A DNA stretch of 22,650 bases from an uncultured Rhizobiaceae group bacterium (lineage in GTDB: Bacteria; Pseudomonadota; Alphaproteobacteria; Rhizobiales; Rhizobiaceae), in contig CALDZZ010000058.1 of the NCBI GenBank assembly GCA_937944075.1, forward strand, positions 1 through 22,650. The letters are read 5' to 3'. Position 1 is the first letter of the stretch; each line of letters opens with the position of its first letter. Of the stretch, positions 1-7,449 are shown one piece after another. Under the pieces are notes generated by a model, which was not told where the DNA came from, ran no database searches, and worked only from the letters and a program-made list of their open reading frames with translations. Position numbers and translations under genes: made by a program.

Positions 1-7
1 ACCCTTT

Positions 8-42
8 CAACTCCGATCTGTACTTTCAGTCGGAGTTGTTTT
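8..42 (+). terminator. Rho-independent terminator of an upstream rightward gene
   Basis: A perfect 9-bp inverted repeat, CAACTCCGA (8-16) with TCGGAGTTG (30-38), continues after a one-base bulge as CTG/CAG (18-20 with 27-29) closed by a six-base loop. It is followed on the plus strand by TTTT (39-42), so it reads as a terminator for a gene left of the window. It starts just beyond the stop codon of the leftward dehydrogenase gene, so it may also protect that transcript's 3' end, but on the minus strand the tail is not T-rich. Confidence 0.8.
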
Positions 43-788
43 CATTCAACAATCCCTACAACATCAGGGGTTTCCCAGGCGAGATGCTGACCGCCATCCA
101 GCGCAATCATTTGCCCGGTAATACTTGGTGTTTCATACAAATAGCGTACAGTCCTGCCAAACGATTCAAGGGTAGGAGCCTGTTGCATGGGTATGGCTTT
201 TACCTGTTTTTCGAAATCTTCCTGCTTTTGTCGTTCGTTGGCAAGCGTAGGGCCGGGGCCAATCGCGTTGACACGAATTCGAGGAGCAAAGCTTTGCGCC
301 ATGGTTTGTGTCGCTGTCCAAAGTGCAGATTTCGAAAGTGTGTAGGAAAAGAAATTGGGGTTAAGTCTGTTGACGCGTTGGTCGATCATGTTGACGATAA
401 GACCACTGGAAAGCTGTTGTTTGATCATTTCATTTGCCAGGATTGCGGGGGCTTTCAGGTGAATGGCAAAGTGTTTGTCCCATGTTTGACCGTCAAAGCT
501 TTCTGCGCTGTCATTTTCAAAGATGGAAGCATTGTTAACAAGAAGGTCTATCGACCCAAGTGTATTCGCAGCATTTTCAAAAACCTGTTTGGTTGATTTT
601 GCGTCTGTAAGGTCTCCGGATACAAAGCAGGCCTTGACGCCATGTTCGAGGGCAAGTTCGGTCAGACTTTCTGCTGCATCTGTTGATGAGGCCGCGTGAA
701 CGGCTACATTGAAGCCATTTTGCGCCAAATCCCTGACTATTGCCGCGCCAATGCGCTTTGCACCGCCTGTTACCAATGCTGTTTTCAT
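42..788 (-). CDS. Short-chain dehydrogenase, pteridine reductase (PTR1/FolM)-like
   Basis: A 248-residue classical SDR that should bind NAD(P)H. The nucleotide-binding motif TGGAKRIG is at residues 8-15, NNAS at 85-88, and the catalytic YxxxK is Y149/K153. Where most SDRs have the catalytic Ser, this protein has Asp (MIDQR, D136). The Asp, the KR after the glycine motif and the GPGP loop near residue 177 match Leishmania PTR1 and bacterial FolM, which reduce dihydrobiopterin, dihydromonapterin or dihydrofolate. A pterin or folate reductase role is therefore the best guess, inferred from motifs. It lies 20 bases after the antiporter gene on the same strand and is probably cotranscribed. The start ATG has no good Shine-Dalgarno; AGGA lies about 14 bases upstream. 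Another small carbonyl substrate cannot be excluded. Confidence 0.88.
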   Translation of the reverse strand: MKTALVTGGAKRIGAAIVRDLAQNGFNVAVHAASSTDAAESLTELALEHGVKACFVSGDLTDAKSTKQVFENAANTLGSIDLLVNNASIFENDSAESFDGQTWDKHFAIHLKAPAILANEMIKQQLSSGLIVNMIDQRVNRLNPNFFSYTLSKSALWTATQTMAQSFAPRIRVNAIGPGPTLANERQKQEDFEKQVKAIPMQQAPTLESFGRTVRYLYETPSITGQMIALDGGQHLAWETPDVVGIVE

Positions 789-808
789 GGAGAAGGGGGT
801 TCCTGAAC

Positions 809-1747
809 CTAGTTAACGAGTGCCAATGCAATATAACTGGTGTAAAGCGCCAACATGACAAGCCCCATGATACGACCAATCTCATCCTTGAAATAGGCAA
901 CAAAAGCCAGGAAGAGCGAAACGGCAAACATCACCCACATATCAAGTTGGATAATATGTGGCCCTACAGGCACTGGTGTTATAATGAGTGTAATGCCCAT
1001 GATCGCAGCTATGTTGAATATATTCGATCCCACAACATTGCCAATCGCCAGATTGGAATTGCCCCTTATGACCGCCATCATGGAGGCAGCCAACTCTGGA
1101 AGCGACGTTCCAATAGCAACGACTGTAAGGCCAATAATTTCATCAGACAGCCCCCAATCAAGTGCGATGGTATGCGCACTGTTGACGGTTAGTTGTGCCC
1201 CGACCGGAAGCATTATCAGCCCGACGACTAAATAGGCCATAGCCATTTTTGGCGAAGATATACTTTCACCCACTTCCTCGTGATAGTCAGGAATATCATT
1301 CGACAGAAGAGAACTTTTGTATTGATCCCACAAAAACAGACCTAGCAATACCAATAGGATCAAACCATATACGAAACCCATGGAACCGGTGGACAGCATG
1401 CCCATGAAAACCACTGTTATGCCAAGCATCACCAAAATGTTACGCCCGATGCCGTCTTCCTTGACGCATTGCGCAGCAATAAGTGCCGGCAATCCCAGAA
1501 CAAGAAGAATATTTGCGATATTAGAGCCAACAACATTACCAATGGACAGGCCACCAGAGCCTGCAAGTGCTGCCTGAACAGAAATAAAGAGCTCTGGGGC
1601 AGAAGTGCCTAATGAAACGATGGTCAGGCCGATAATAAGAGGGGAAATTGAAAACCGCTCTGCAATGGAAACGGCGCCACGAACTAGAATGTCGCCCCCG
1701 ATCACAAGTACTAGAAGGCCAACGATCAGGAGAAAATATGTGAGCAT
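809..1747 (-). CDS. Calcium/sodium antiporter, CaCA family (YrbG-like)
   Basis: A 312-residue inner-membrane exchanger expected to export Ca2+ against Na+ (K+-dependent exchanger type). The family's two inverted alpha repeats are clear. Repeat 1 has GTSAPE (47-52) and GNVVGSNIANI (70-80). Repeat 2 has GTSLPE (213-218) and GNVVGSNIFNI (236-246). The acidic residues in the GTSxPE motifs are the known ion ligands. About ten hydrophobic segments surround a short acidic hydrophilic loop near residues 141-166. Length and motif spacing are normal for bacterial YrbG-type proteins. It is the first gene of a probable two-gene leftward operon with the pterin-reductase-like gene and is divergent from the GH25 gene. 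The Shine-Dalgarno is weak (CGGA close to the ATG). Confidence 0.95.
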   Translation of the reverse strand: MLTYFLLIVGLLVLVIGGDILVRGAVSIAERFSISPLIIGLTIVSLGTSAPELFISVQAALAGSGGLSIGNVVGSNIANILLVLGLPALIAAQCVKEDGIGRNILVMLGITVVFMGMLSTGSMGFVYGLILLVLLGLFLWDQYKSSLLSNDIPDYHEEVGESISSPKMAMAYLVVGLIMLPVGAQLTVNSAHTIALDWGLSDEIIGLTVVAIGTSLPELAASMMAVIRGNSNLAIGNVVGSNIFNIAAIMGITLIITPVPVGPHIIQLDMWVMFAVSLFLAFVAYFKDEIGRIMGLVMLALYTSYIALALVN

Positions 1748-1820
1748 TTGTCCGGACTTAAAATTAGGATATGTATGAAAAATAAATTACGAAAATACTA
1801 TCTAGGTATGCCTAAGCAGA

Positions 1821-1826
1821 ATTATA
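1821..1826 (-). promoter_or_regulatory. Candidate -10 element for the antiporter operon
   Basis: The minus strand reads TATAAT exactly here, about 75 bases before the antiporter ATG. The -35 position at 17-base spacing is only TTATTT-like, so this is a weak prediction resting mainly on the -10. Confidence 0.3.
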
Positions 1827-1859
1827 AGTGCCTTGATTAAAAAAATAACAGAACAGTGG

Positions 1860-1896
1860 TTGTGAATAGTGGGTGGTACGTAAAGCACATTCACAA
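1860..1896. repeat. Inverted repeat TTGTGAAT-N21-ATTCACAA, possible operator
   Basis: Perfect 8-bp arms at 1860-1867 and 1889-1896 lie in the divergent spacer between the antiporter and GH25 genes. The arm centres are about 29 bases apart, near three helical turns, which would suit a dimer or a pair of dimers on one DNA face. Each arm contains TGTGA, the half-site of CRP/FNR-type regulators, but the spacing is not that of a normal CRP site. Regulatory function is inferred. Confidence 0.35.
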
Positions 1897-1978
1897 TGGG
1901 AAGCTTATGAAAATGGTATTCTCCTTGCTTTGACACATTTGCAGCAAAGTTGATTGATTTAAGAGGCTTTGGTCTGTA

Positions 1979-1995
1979 ATAGTAATCCTTACTAT
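1979..1995. repeat. Short inverted repeat ATAGTAA-TCC-TTACTAT, possible operator
   Basis: Perfect 7-bp arms separated by 3 bases, 114 bases before the GH25 start. The compact palindrome has the size of a dimeric repressor site. It is followed closely by a second imperfect dyad, GTAA-N4-TTAC (1998-2009). No factor can be named. Confidence 0.3.
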
Positions 1996-2108
1996 GCGTA
2001 ATGTGTTACCAATCATTAACCATAACGACATAGGCTGTCATGAATCGTATTCATTTATTGTACTGCGATACCAGGGAAATAGTGACAATCGCCAGGAGGC
2101 AAGCTGAA

Positions 2109-3299
2109 ATGTATTGTGTAAAAAGCAAAGGGCCTTCTGGTCAATCATATGCCATTTTACGCGGAATTCTTTTTGTTTTCTGTATGATGTTTGCCTTGCC
2201 GCAAAATGTGATTGCTTCTGATTTCAATCATCCCTGGCGTGACAAGAAAAAAGCCATTGTCATTGATGCTTATGAAAAGAACCCCATTGACTGGCACAAA
2301 ATGGTCAAAAACAAGCAAATCCGCGGCTTCATCGGCAAGTCGAGCGATGGTCTGCCATCCCCATGGTCTTGTGGTGGCAATGCTACCAAACGCCAACTTT
2401 GCAAAAAGTCCTTTCAAAATTACTGGATGAAACAACAGCTTTATCATACGCGCAAAACACTGGCTAAGGCTCTGGGTTTGAAATGGGGCGCTTATCATCT
2501 GGGTCGCCCCGGTAATCCGGTAGCCCAGGCAAACCATTTCCTGAATTTTGCAAAGCCTGAAAAAGATGAATTGATTGCCCTGGATATTGAGCATGATGAT
2601 CCAAAGAAGTGGATTTCATTTGCGGATGCTGAAATTTTTGCGAAACAGATTTACAAGCGGATAGGGCGATACCCTGTTCTTTATACTAATCACGAAACCG
2701 CAAAAAGAATTGCAGCCCGTCGTGCGGAGTTCCCAATACTGTCACGAATGCAGCTTTGGTATGCCCGTTTCAAGGGGGATATCCGGGGTGCATTTCCGAT
2801 GGGTAACTGGGATACATACATGTTGTGGCAATTCTCGGCCCATCCAAACTGCAATAAGAGGCGTTGCCTTTATAGAGTGCCTGGTACGGAAACAAACATA
2901 GATGTGAATGTTTCGACACTAAATATCAAAGAGTTTGAAAAGGCTTGGCCATTTGATGGTCTGGTCCCTGAAAAACCATTCCCGCAAGCGCCTGATGTGC
3001 TATTGGTTGAGAATGAAAAGCCAGAAGTTAACGTGAGCGACAGTACGATTATTACAGCTTCTGTCATTGAATCAGACACTTCACATGAACTGGATGAAGA
3101 GGCCAGTTTTCAACTTGCGAGTATTACACTGGAAAACATCGTCGTACCTACACGAAATGTGAGAAAGCCTGTAGTTGAAACACCGATCTTTGGCATAGTA
3201 ACTGCTGATTATGAAACTGAATATGATCTGGTAATTCCGCGCTCTGAACATGCAGAAGATCTGACGATGCAATTGCAATACATCTCAGGCGCACTTTAG
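2109..3299 (+). CDS. Exported GH25 family muramidase-like glycoside hydrolase
   Basis: A 396-residue exported protein related to Chalaropsis-type lysozymes, which cut the N-acetylmuramic acid-N-acetylglucosamine bond of peptidoglycan. The ATG at 2109 is chosen over an in-frame ATG at 2040 because AGGAGG sits nine bases before it and a signal peptide follows directly (hydrophobic core about residues 15-30, cleavage near A36/S37). GH25 features are the N-terminal Asp D53 in VIDAYE, the IDW at 60-62, GAYH (127-130), the catalytic DIE pair D159/E161, the LYTN strand (191-194), and WYARF and WQFS further on. About 100 C-terminal residues after the barrel are rich in acidic residues and match no domain I know. 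It converges on the small exported gene at 3322-3738 with a 22-base gap and no obvious terminator. It could be a cell-wall remodelling enzyme or one acting on competitors. Confidence 0.88.
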   Translation: MYCVKSKGPSGQSYAILRGILFVFCMMFALPQNVIASDFNHPWRDKKKAIVIDAYEKNPIDWHKMVKNKQIRGFIGKSSDGLPSPWSCGGNATKRQLCKKSFQNYWMKQQLYHTRKTLAKALGLKWGAYHLGRPGNPVAQANHFLNFAKPEKDELIALDIEHDDPKKWISFADAEIFAKQIYKRIGRYPVLYTNHETAKRIAARRAEFPILSRMQLWYARFKGDIRGAFPMGNWDTYMLWQFSAHPNCNKRRCLYRVPGTETNIDVNVSTLNIKEFEKAWPFDGLVPEKPFPQAPDVLLVENEKPEVNVSDSTIITASVIESDTSHELDEEASFQLASITLENIVVPTRNVRKPVVETPIFGIVTADYETEYDLVIPRSEHAEDLTMQLQYISGAL

Positions 3300-3321
3300 A
3301 AAATTAAGTGAAATTCTAAGG

Positions 3322-3738
3322 TTACTGACTGAGGACCCTGCAATAGCTATCATGATATTTCCATGGGTCCAGACCGTGGATACAATATTCAACATTCCAG
3401 GTGTAGCCTGCAAAACCAGCACCTTCTTCGATGAGAAAATGAATACGGCGCTTTTTGCCATTTTCAAAAACAGCATCACCATGGCAATAGCGCCTGTTGA
3501 TTTGGGATTCCTTAAAAGGGTTCTCACTATGAATGTGGCGGTTTTTAACAGTAGTCAGCACAAGTCTACGCTTTTCCCAGTATATTTCTTCAGTTTTGTT
3601 AAAACGTTTCAATATACGCTCAACAACATCTGGCGAGCTACAAGCCGGGAACGGGTCTTCTTTCTTTAATTTCAAAGAAAATGAATGGGCTGGCGTTATC
3701 AGGGATAAAAACAGAACTGAGGCCAAAAGCTTTTTCAT
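3322..3738 (-). CDS. Small exported protein with four cysteines, unknown function
   Basis: A 138-residue protein I do not recognise. The ATG at 3738 is preferred over an in-frame TTG at 3750: GGAAA lies just upstream and MKKLLAS begins a clean signal peptide cleaved near S19. The mature part is basic and contains four Cys (33, 85, 119, 133), an even number suited to two periplasmic disulfides. It also has conserved-looking WEKRR (54-58) and GYTWNVEYC (111-119) stretches. It starts 41 bases after purN on the same strand, so it may be read from the purMN transcript, though nothing links it to purine synthesis. A periplasmic structural or binding role is possible but unsupported. Confidence 0.75.
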   Translation of the reverse strand: MKKLLASVLFLSLITPAHSFSLKLKKEDPFPACSSPDVVERILKRFNKTEEIYWEKRRLVLTTVKNRHIHSENPFKESQINRRYCHGDAVFENGKKRRIHFLIEEGAGFAGYTWNVEYCIHGLDPWKYHDSYCRVLSQ

Positions 3739-3779
3739 TGGATTTTCCAAAATTGAATATTCAGATGATTATTTGCACT

Positions 3780-4364
3780 TTACATCTTTTTTGCAAGCAT
3801 TGCGATGACGGATGGATATAATTTGTGTTCTTCCACCAAAACCCGCGCTGCTAACGTATCAGGCGTATCTTCTTTTAATACGGCAACCCTGGCTTGGGCA
3901 ATAATCTCGCCTCCATCCATTTCACTGTTAACGTGATGGACAGTGCAGCCGTGTTCATTTTCTCCTGCATCCAAAGCACGCTGATGCGTGTTGAGCCCTT
4001 TGTATTTGGGTAACAAACTCGGGTGTATGTTAATCAACCTGCCTTCATAGGCATCAGTAAAATCCCCTGAAAGAATTCGCATGTAGCCGGCAAGGCAAAT
4101 CAGATCAGCTTGTTGCGCATTAATTTTGTCTTGAACGGCAAGTTCATGATCGTGGCGGGTGTCAAACTCAGATCGCTCGAAAGCGGCCGTTTCGATGTTA
4201 GCAGCGCGAGCTGTTTCCAGTCCCATGGCATTTTTGTTATCAGATAGTACCAGGCAGATTTCAGCGGGGTATTCAGAATCTTGTGTCGCTTTCAGAATTG
4301 ATTCCATATTGGAACCGCGGCCAGAAATCAAAACAGCAAGTCTTTTGCGAGGGGTACTTACCAA
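3780..4364 (-). CDS. purN: Phosphoribosylglycinamide formyltransferase (GAR transformylase)
   Basis: A 194-residue cytoplasmic enzyme transferring a formyl group from 10-formyltetrahydrofolate to GAR, the third step of purine synthesis. Seen: the phosphate-binding ISGRGSNM (13-20), LAGYMRIL (91-98), NIHPSLLP (112-119) with catalytic N112 and H114, and catalytic D150 in NSEMDGGE. Their spacing equals that of E. coli PurN N106, H108 and D144. The only start that keeps the full N-terminal strand is TTG at 4364, which overlaps the purM stop by seven bases (TTGGTAA) and has AAGGTG seven bases upstream, so translational coupling to purM is likely. Length is normal for the family. Confidence 0.96.
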   Translation of the reverse strand: MVSTPRKRLAVLISGRGSNMESILKATQDSEYPAEICLVLSDNKNAMGLETARAANIETAAFERSEFDTRHDHELAVQDKINAQQADLICLAGYMRILSGDFTDAYEGRLINIHPSLLPKYKGLNTHQRALDAGENEHGCTVHHVNSEMDGGEIIAQARVAVLKEDTPDTLAARVLVEEHKLYPSVIAMLAKKM

Positions 4365-5434
4365 GATATGGCACCTTCGTAATGAACTTCACAATTATCA
4401 TCCTTGATCAACTGACCCAGGCGCGACACTTGTTCTCCATGTTCGCATAGAACACTTTCTACCTTTTCAGCCATCTCGGGTGATGTAATGACAATCATTC
4501 CAACGCCGCAATTAAAAGTTCGCAACATTTCGGATTGTTCAATATTGCCGGCACTTGAAAGCCATCCAAATACAGCAGGTGGCGAAACCTTGGATAAATC
4601 AAGTTTTGCGCCAATACCCTTTGGCAAAACGCGAGGTATGTTTTCTGTAAATCCGCCACCCGTAATATGAGCCAAAGCCTTTACACCAGAAGTTTCTCTG
4701 ATTGCGGCCAAAAGCGGTTTAACATAAATCCGGGTTGGTTCAAGAAGCGCTTCGCCCAGTGTTTTGCTATGATCAAATGGCGCCTTTGATGACCAGTCTA
4801 GACCTTCCAGTTCTATGATTTTTCTGACCAGTGAAAACCCATTCGAGTGAACGCCGGATGAGGCAAGGCCAAGGATGATATCACCCTCACCAATGTTGTT
4901 GGATGGTAGAATACCATCTCGTTCGACTGCTCCGACAGAAAACCCTGCCAGATCGTAATCCTTGTCTTGATACATGCCAGGCATTTCGGCCGTTTCACCG
5001 CCGATCAATGCTGCGCCTGCCTGCCTGCACCCTTCGGCAATTCCCTCAATAACCCTTGTGGCCTCATTGACGTCGAGTTTGCCTGTTGCAAGATAATCCA
5101 GAAAGAAAAGCGGCTCTGCGCCCTGAACCACCAAATCGTTTACACACATCGCCACAAGATCAACACCGACGGTGCCATGAATGCCTGCCTCAATCGCGAT
5201 TTTGAGTTTTGTCCCGACACCATCATTGGCTGCTACCAGTACAGGGTCCTTGAAACCGGCTGCCTTGATATCAAACAGGCCACCAAATCCGCCAATATCC
5301 GGATTGGAACCCGCTCTTGCCGTAGACTTGACGGCAGGCTTGATTGCATCCACCAGTGCATTGCCGGCGTCAATATCAACACCTGCCTGCGCATAACTTA
5401 AACCATTGGATGTTGGGGTATCTGAAGAAGACAT
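4358..5434 (-). CDS. purM: Phosphoribosylformylglycinamidine cyclo-ligase (AIR synthetase)
   Basis: A 358-residue ATP-dependent enzyme that closes the imidazole ring of FGAM to give AIR, the fifth step of purine synthesis. Motifs: GVDIDAGN (18-25), DGVGTK (71-76), the segment at 90-108 ending in VVQGAEP, GGETAEMPGMY (145-155), SGVHSNGF, and a GGGFTEN loop. The frame is open to 5653, but the ATG at 5434 gives the family's usual N-terminus and the upstream residues look like translated noncoding DNA; its Shine-Dalgarno is weak (GGAG 12 bases away). It is the first gene of purM-purN (plus possibly the small exported gene) and is divergent from the permease gene at 5541, with 106 bases between them. 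I saw no purine riboswitch in that gap. Confidence 0.97.
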   Translation of the reverse strand: MSSSDTPTSNGLSYAQAGVDIDAGNALVDAIKPAVKSTARAGSNPDIGGFGGLFDIKAAGFKDPVLVAANDGVGTKLKIAIEAGIHGTVGVDLVAMCVNDLVVQGAEPLFFLDYLATGKLDVNEATRVIEGIAEGCRQAGAALIGGETAEMPGMYQDKDYDLAGFSVGAVERDGILPSNNIGEGDIILGLASSGVHSNGFSLVRKIIELEGLDWSSKAPFDHSKTLGEALLEPTRIYVKPLLAAIRETSGVKALAHITGGGFTENIPRVLPKGIGAKLDLSKVSPPAVFGWLSSAGNIEQSEMLRTFNCGVGMIVITSPEMAEKVESVLCEHGEQVSRLGQLIKDDNCEVHYEGAISW

Positions 5435-5540
5435 GATTGCCGCGTTGCTCCGCAGTTGATAACAGTGATAAAAGGTTAGTGTCATTAGATAAGAATCTGC
5501 GAGACAACTAACACATAAGTTTCGCTTTAGGGAGTGCTCA

Positions 5541-6659
5541 ATGGACGAGAGTTTTGGATTACGCATGCGAAGACAGGTTTTTTTCTGGCTTGGCATCTTT
5601 GCATTCTTCATTCTCTTCATGTGGGTCTTTGCAGACATACTGCTGCCGTTCATTGCCGGAATGGTGCTCGCCTATTTTCTTGATCCTGTTGCAGACTGGT
5701 TGGAGAGCAAGGGATTGAGCAGAATAATGGCAACTTCCATTATCATGATTGCCTTTATTCTGGTTTTTATTCTGTTTCTGATGATTTTGGTACCCGTTCT
5801 TGCAAATCAGATTGCCGGATTTCTTGATCGACTGCCTGATCTTGTTGGCAGATTGCAAGCATTGATAGCGTCAACTGACATAGAATGGCTTCGCGATCGC
5901 ATAGGCGTTGACGGAAAGTCCCTTCAGGAGAATATCAACGGATTGATGAGAGAAGGTGCTGGCTGGGTTTCCACAGTTCTGAAAAAGGTTTGGGGAACCG
6001 GAAAATCTCTTGTTGATATCATTTCATTGCTTGTGGTTACGCCAGTCGTCGCCTTTTATCTGTTGTATGATTGGGACCACATGATTGAGCGTGTGGACAA
6101 TCTTTTGCCTCATGATCATCGTGATACCATCCGAGGCATCTTTTCCGACATTGATGCAGCTGTTGCCGGTTTTGTGCGCGGGCAAGGGACTGTTTGTTTG
6201 ATACTGGGCTTGTTCTACGGCGCGAGCCTTACAATCATCGGGCTTAATTTCGGATTGTTGATTGGTCTCTTCGCAGGTCTGATTTCATTCATACCATTTG
6301 TAGGATCAATCATCGGCTTCCTGCTTTCAGTTGGTGTGGCACTGGTTCAATTCTGGCCTGATTGGATACCGGTTGCCATGTGTGCGGCAACATTTTTTCT
6401 TGGCCAGTTTCTGGAGGGAAATATCCTGCAACCAAAGCTTGTTGGTGAAAAAGTGGGTCTTCATCCAGTTTGGTTGATGTTTGCACTCTTTGCCTTTGGT
6501 ACGCTCTTTGGATTTACAGGAATGCTAATTGCTGTTCCGGCTGCCGCGGCAGTTGGGGTTGTAATTCGATTTGGCCTTGGACGTTACCTGGAAAGTGAAT
6601 TATACAAGGGCAAATCACATCCAAGGCGTACGGCTTCAAAGAACAAGTCAAAAGCCTGA
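5541..6659 (+). CDS. AI-2E family transporter / PerM-like permease
   Basis: A 372-residue polytopic inner-membrane protein of the AI-2E exporter-like family (TqsA, PerM, YdiK). Two N-terminal transmembrane segments lie within residues 12-50, a third at about 61-88, and then comes the amphipathic region typical of the family. The C-terminal block includes FIPFVGSIIGF and GLHPVWLMF, ending in GMLIAVPAAAAVGV and a basic tail. Substrates in this family range from autoinducer-2 to ions and are mostly untested, so none is claimed here. AGGGAG lies six bases before the ATG. The gene leads a rightward run with hdaA (26-base gap), ppk and ppx. The hdaA position behind a PerM homologue matches, from memory, other Hyphomicrobiales. 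Confidence 0.92.
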   Translation: MDESFGLRMRRQVFFWLGIFAFFILFMWVFADILLPFIAGMVLAYFLDPVADWLESKGLSRIMATSIIMIAFILVFILFLMILVPVLANQIAGFLDRLPDLVGRLQALIASTDIEWLRDRIGVDGKSLQENINGLMREGAGWVSTVLKKVWGTGKSLVDIISLLVVTPVVAFYLLYDWDHMIERVDNLLPHDHRDTIRGIFSDIDAAVAGFVRGQGTVCLILGLFYGASLTIIGLNFGLLIGLFAGLISFIPFVGSIIGFLLSVGVALVQFWPDWIPVAMCAATFFLGQFLEGNILQPKLVGEKVGLHPVWLMFALFAFGTLFGFTGMLIAVPAAAAVGVVIRFGLGRYLESELYKGKSHPRRTASKNKSKA

Positions 6660-6685
6660 TAGTAACCTCTAAAAACAAAGCGTTC

Positions 6686-7384
6686 ATGAGTAACAAGACA
6701 TCTGACAATCCCCAGATACCGATGGATCTTTCTGTCCCGGTCACCCATTCACGGGAAGACCTGATTGAAAGCAAAGCCAATGAAATGGCGATTTCCATGA
6801 TCGACAGATGGCCAGACTGGCCTGGCAAGGTCAGTGTGCTGGCAGGGCCTATTGGGGCAGGTAAAACCCATATTGCTAGCGTCTGGGCGGAGAATGCCAA
6901 TGCCAGTCGTCATCTTTGCAGGGAACTGTCCGGACAGATTGATCAGCTAGTAGAAGAAGCTGGAACAGGCGCCAATTTCCTGATTGAAGATGCCGGAAGT
7001 AATGTCATTGATGAAACCGCAATGTTTCACTTTCTCAATGCGGTGAAACAGGGCGGAGGCTATTGCCTGTTTACCAGCCGCTACTGGCCAATAGAATGGA
7101 ATGTGAAGCTTGCGGATCTGTCATCCAGGCTAAAGGCAGTTCAGGTGTTTGAACTCAGTGAGCCGGATGACCTGTTGTTACGTCATGTGATGGTGAAATT
7201 ATTTGCTGACAGGCAACTGACTGTCGATGAGAAAATCATAGACTATTGTGTATTGAGAATGGAACGCTCACTGGAGTCTGCTGGAAGGCTTGTTGAAGCC
7301 ATCGATGCCGCCGCACTTTCGCGCAAGTCCGGCATATCAAAAGCGACTGCTGCACAGGCATTGGAGCAGCTTGGAATGAATTAA
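6686..7384 (+). CDS. hdaA: DnaA regulatory inactivator HdaA, AAA+ protein
   Basis: A 232-residue DnaA-related AAA+ protein without a DNA-binding domain. Such proteins bind the DNA-loaded sliding clamp and stimulate ATP hydrolysis by DnaA, preventing re-initiation. Seen: a likely clamp-binding motif QIPMDL (10-15) at the N-terminus, Walker A GPIGAGKT (54-61), Walker B LIED (99-102), a sensor-1-like TSRYWP (130-135), the arginine-finger box DLSSRLKAV (144-152, R148), and a sensor-2 helix with GRLVEAID (200-207). Length fits alphaproteobacterial HdaA. It sits between the permease and ppk genes on the same strand. The ribosome site is weak. Confidence 0.92.
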   Translation: MSNKTSDNPQIPMDLSVPVTHSREDLIESKANEMAISMIDRWPDWPGKVSVLAGPIGAGKTHIASVWAENANASRHLCRELSGQIDQLVEEAGTGANFLIEDAGSNVIDETAMFHFLNAVKQGGGYCLFTSRYWPIEWNVKLADLSSRLKAVQVFELSEPDDLLLRHVMVKLFADRQLTVDEKIIDYCVLRMERSLESAGRLVEAIDAAALSRKSGISKATAAQALEQLGMN

Positions 7385-7449
7385 CCAAGTCCGATATTAG
7401 TCAAAAAATCCCTTACACCAAAATACTGTTTTCATGCTAAAATTAAGTC

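Larger units (their letters stand above)
1748..2108. other. Divergent intergenic region, 361 bases, no gene seen
   Basis: AT-rich spacer between the leftward antiporter operon and the rightward GH25 gene. I see no coding potential or RNA gene. It holds two perfect inverted repeats (1860-1896 and 1979-1995), a TATAAT-like -10 facing the antiporter (1821-1826, minus strand), and a TTGACA hexamer at 1930-1935 facing GH25 without a convincing -10. The Shine-Dalgarno AGGAGG at 2094-2099 belongs to GH25. Confidence 0.6.

Noticed and set aside
36..596. Long rightward open frame opposite the dehydrogenase gene
   Set aside because: It is antisense to a well-supported gene, cysteine- and arginine-rich, and resembles no protein.
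5435..5540. Purine riboswitch or clear promoter pair between purM and the permease gene
   Set aside because: No riboswitch-like fold was seen; candidate hexamers have wrong spacing and the 6-bp GTTAGT/ACTAAC dyad is too short and distant to claim.
5435..5653. Upstream extension of purM by 73 residues
   Set aside because: It overlaps the divergent permease start, is basic and cysteine-containing without family similarity, and the ATG at 5434 matches the usual PurM start.
7385..7449. PhoB box in front of ppk
   Set aside because: Only loose CTGTTTTCAT similarity, without the second direct repeat.
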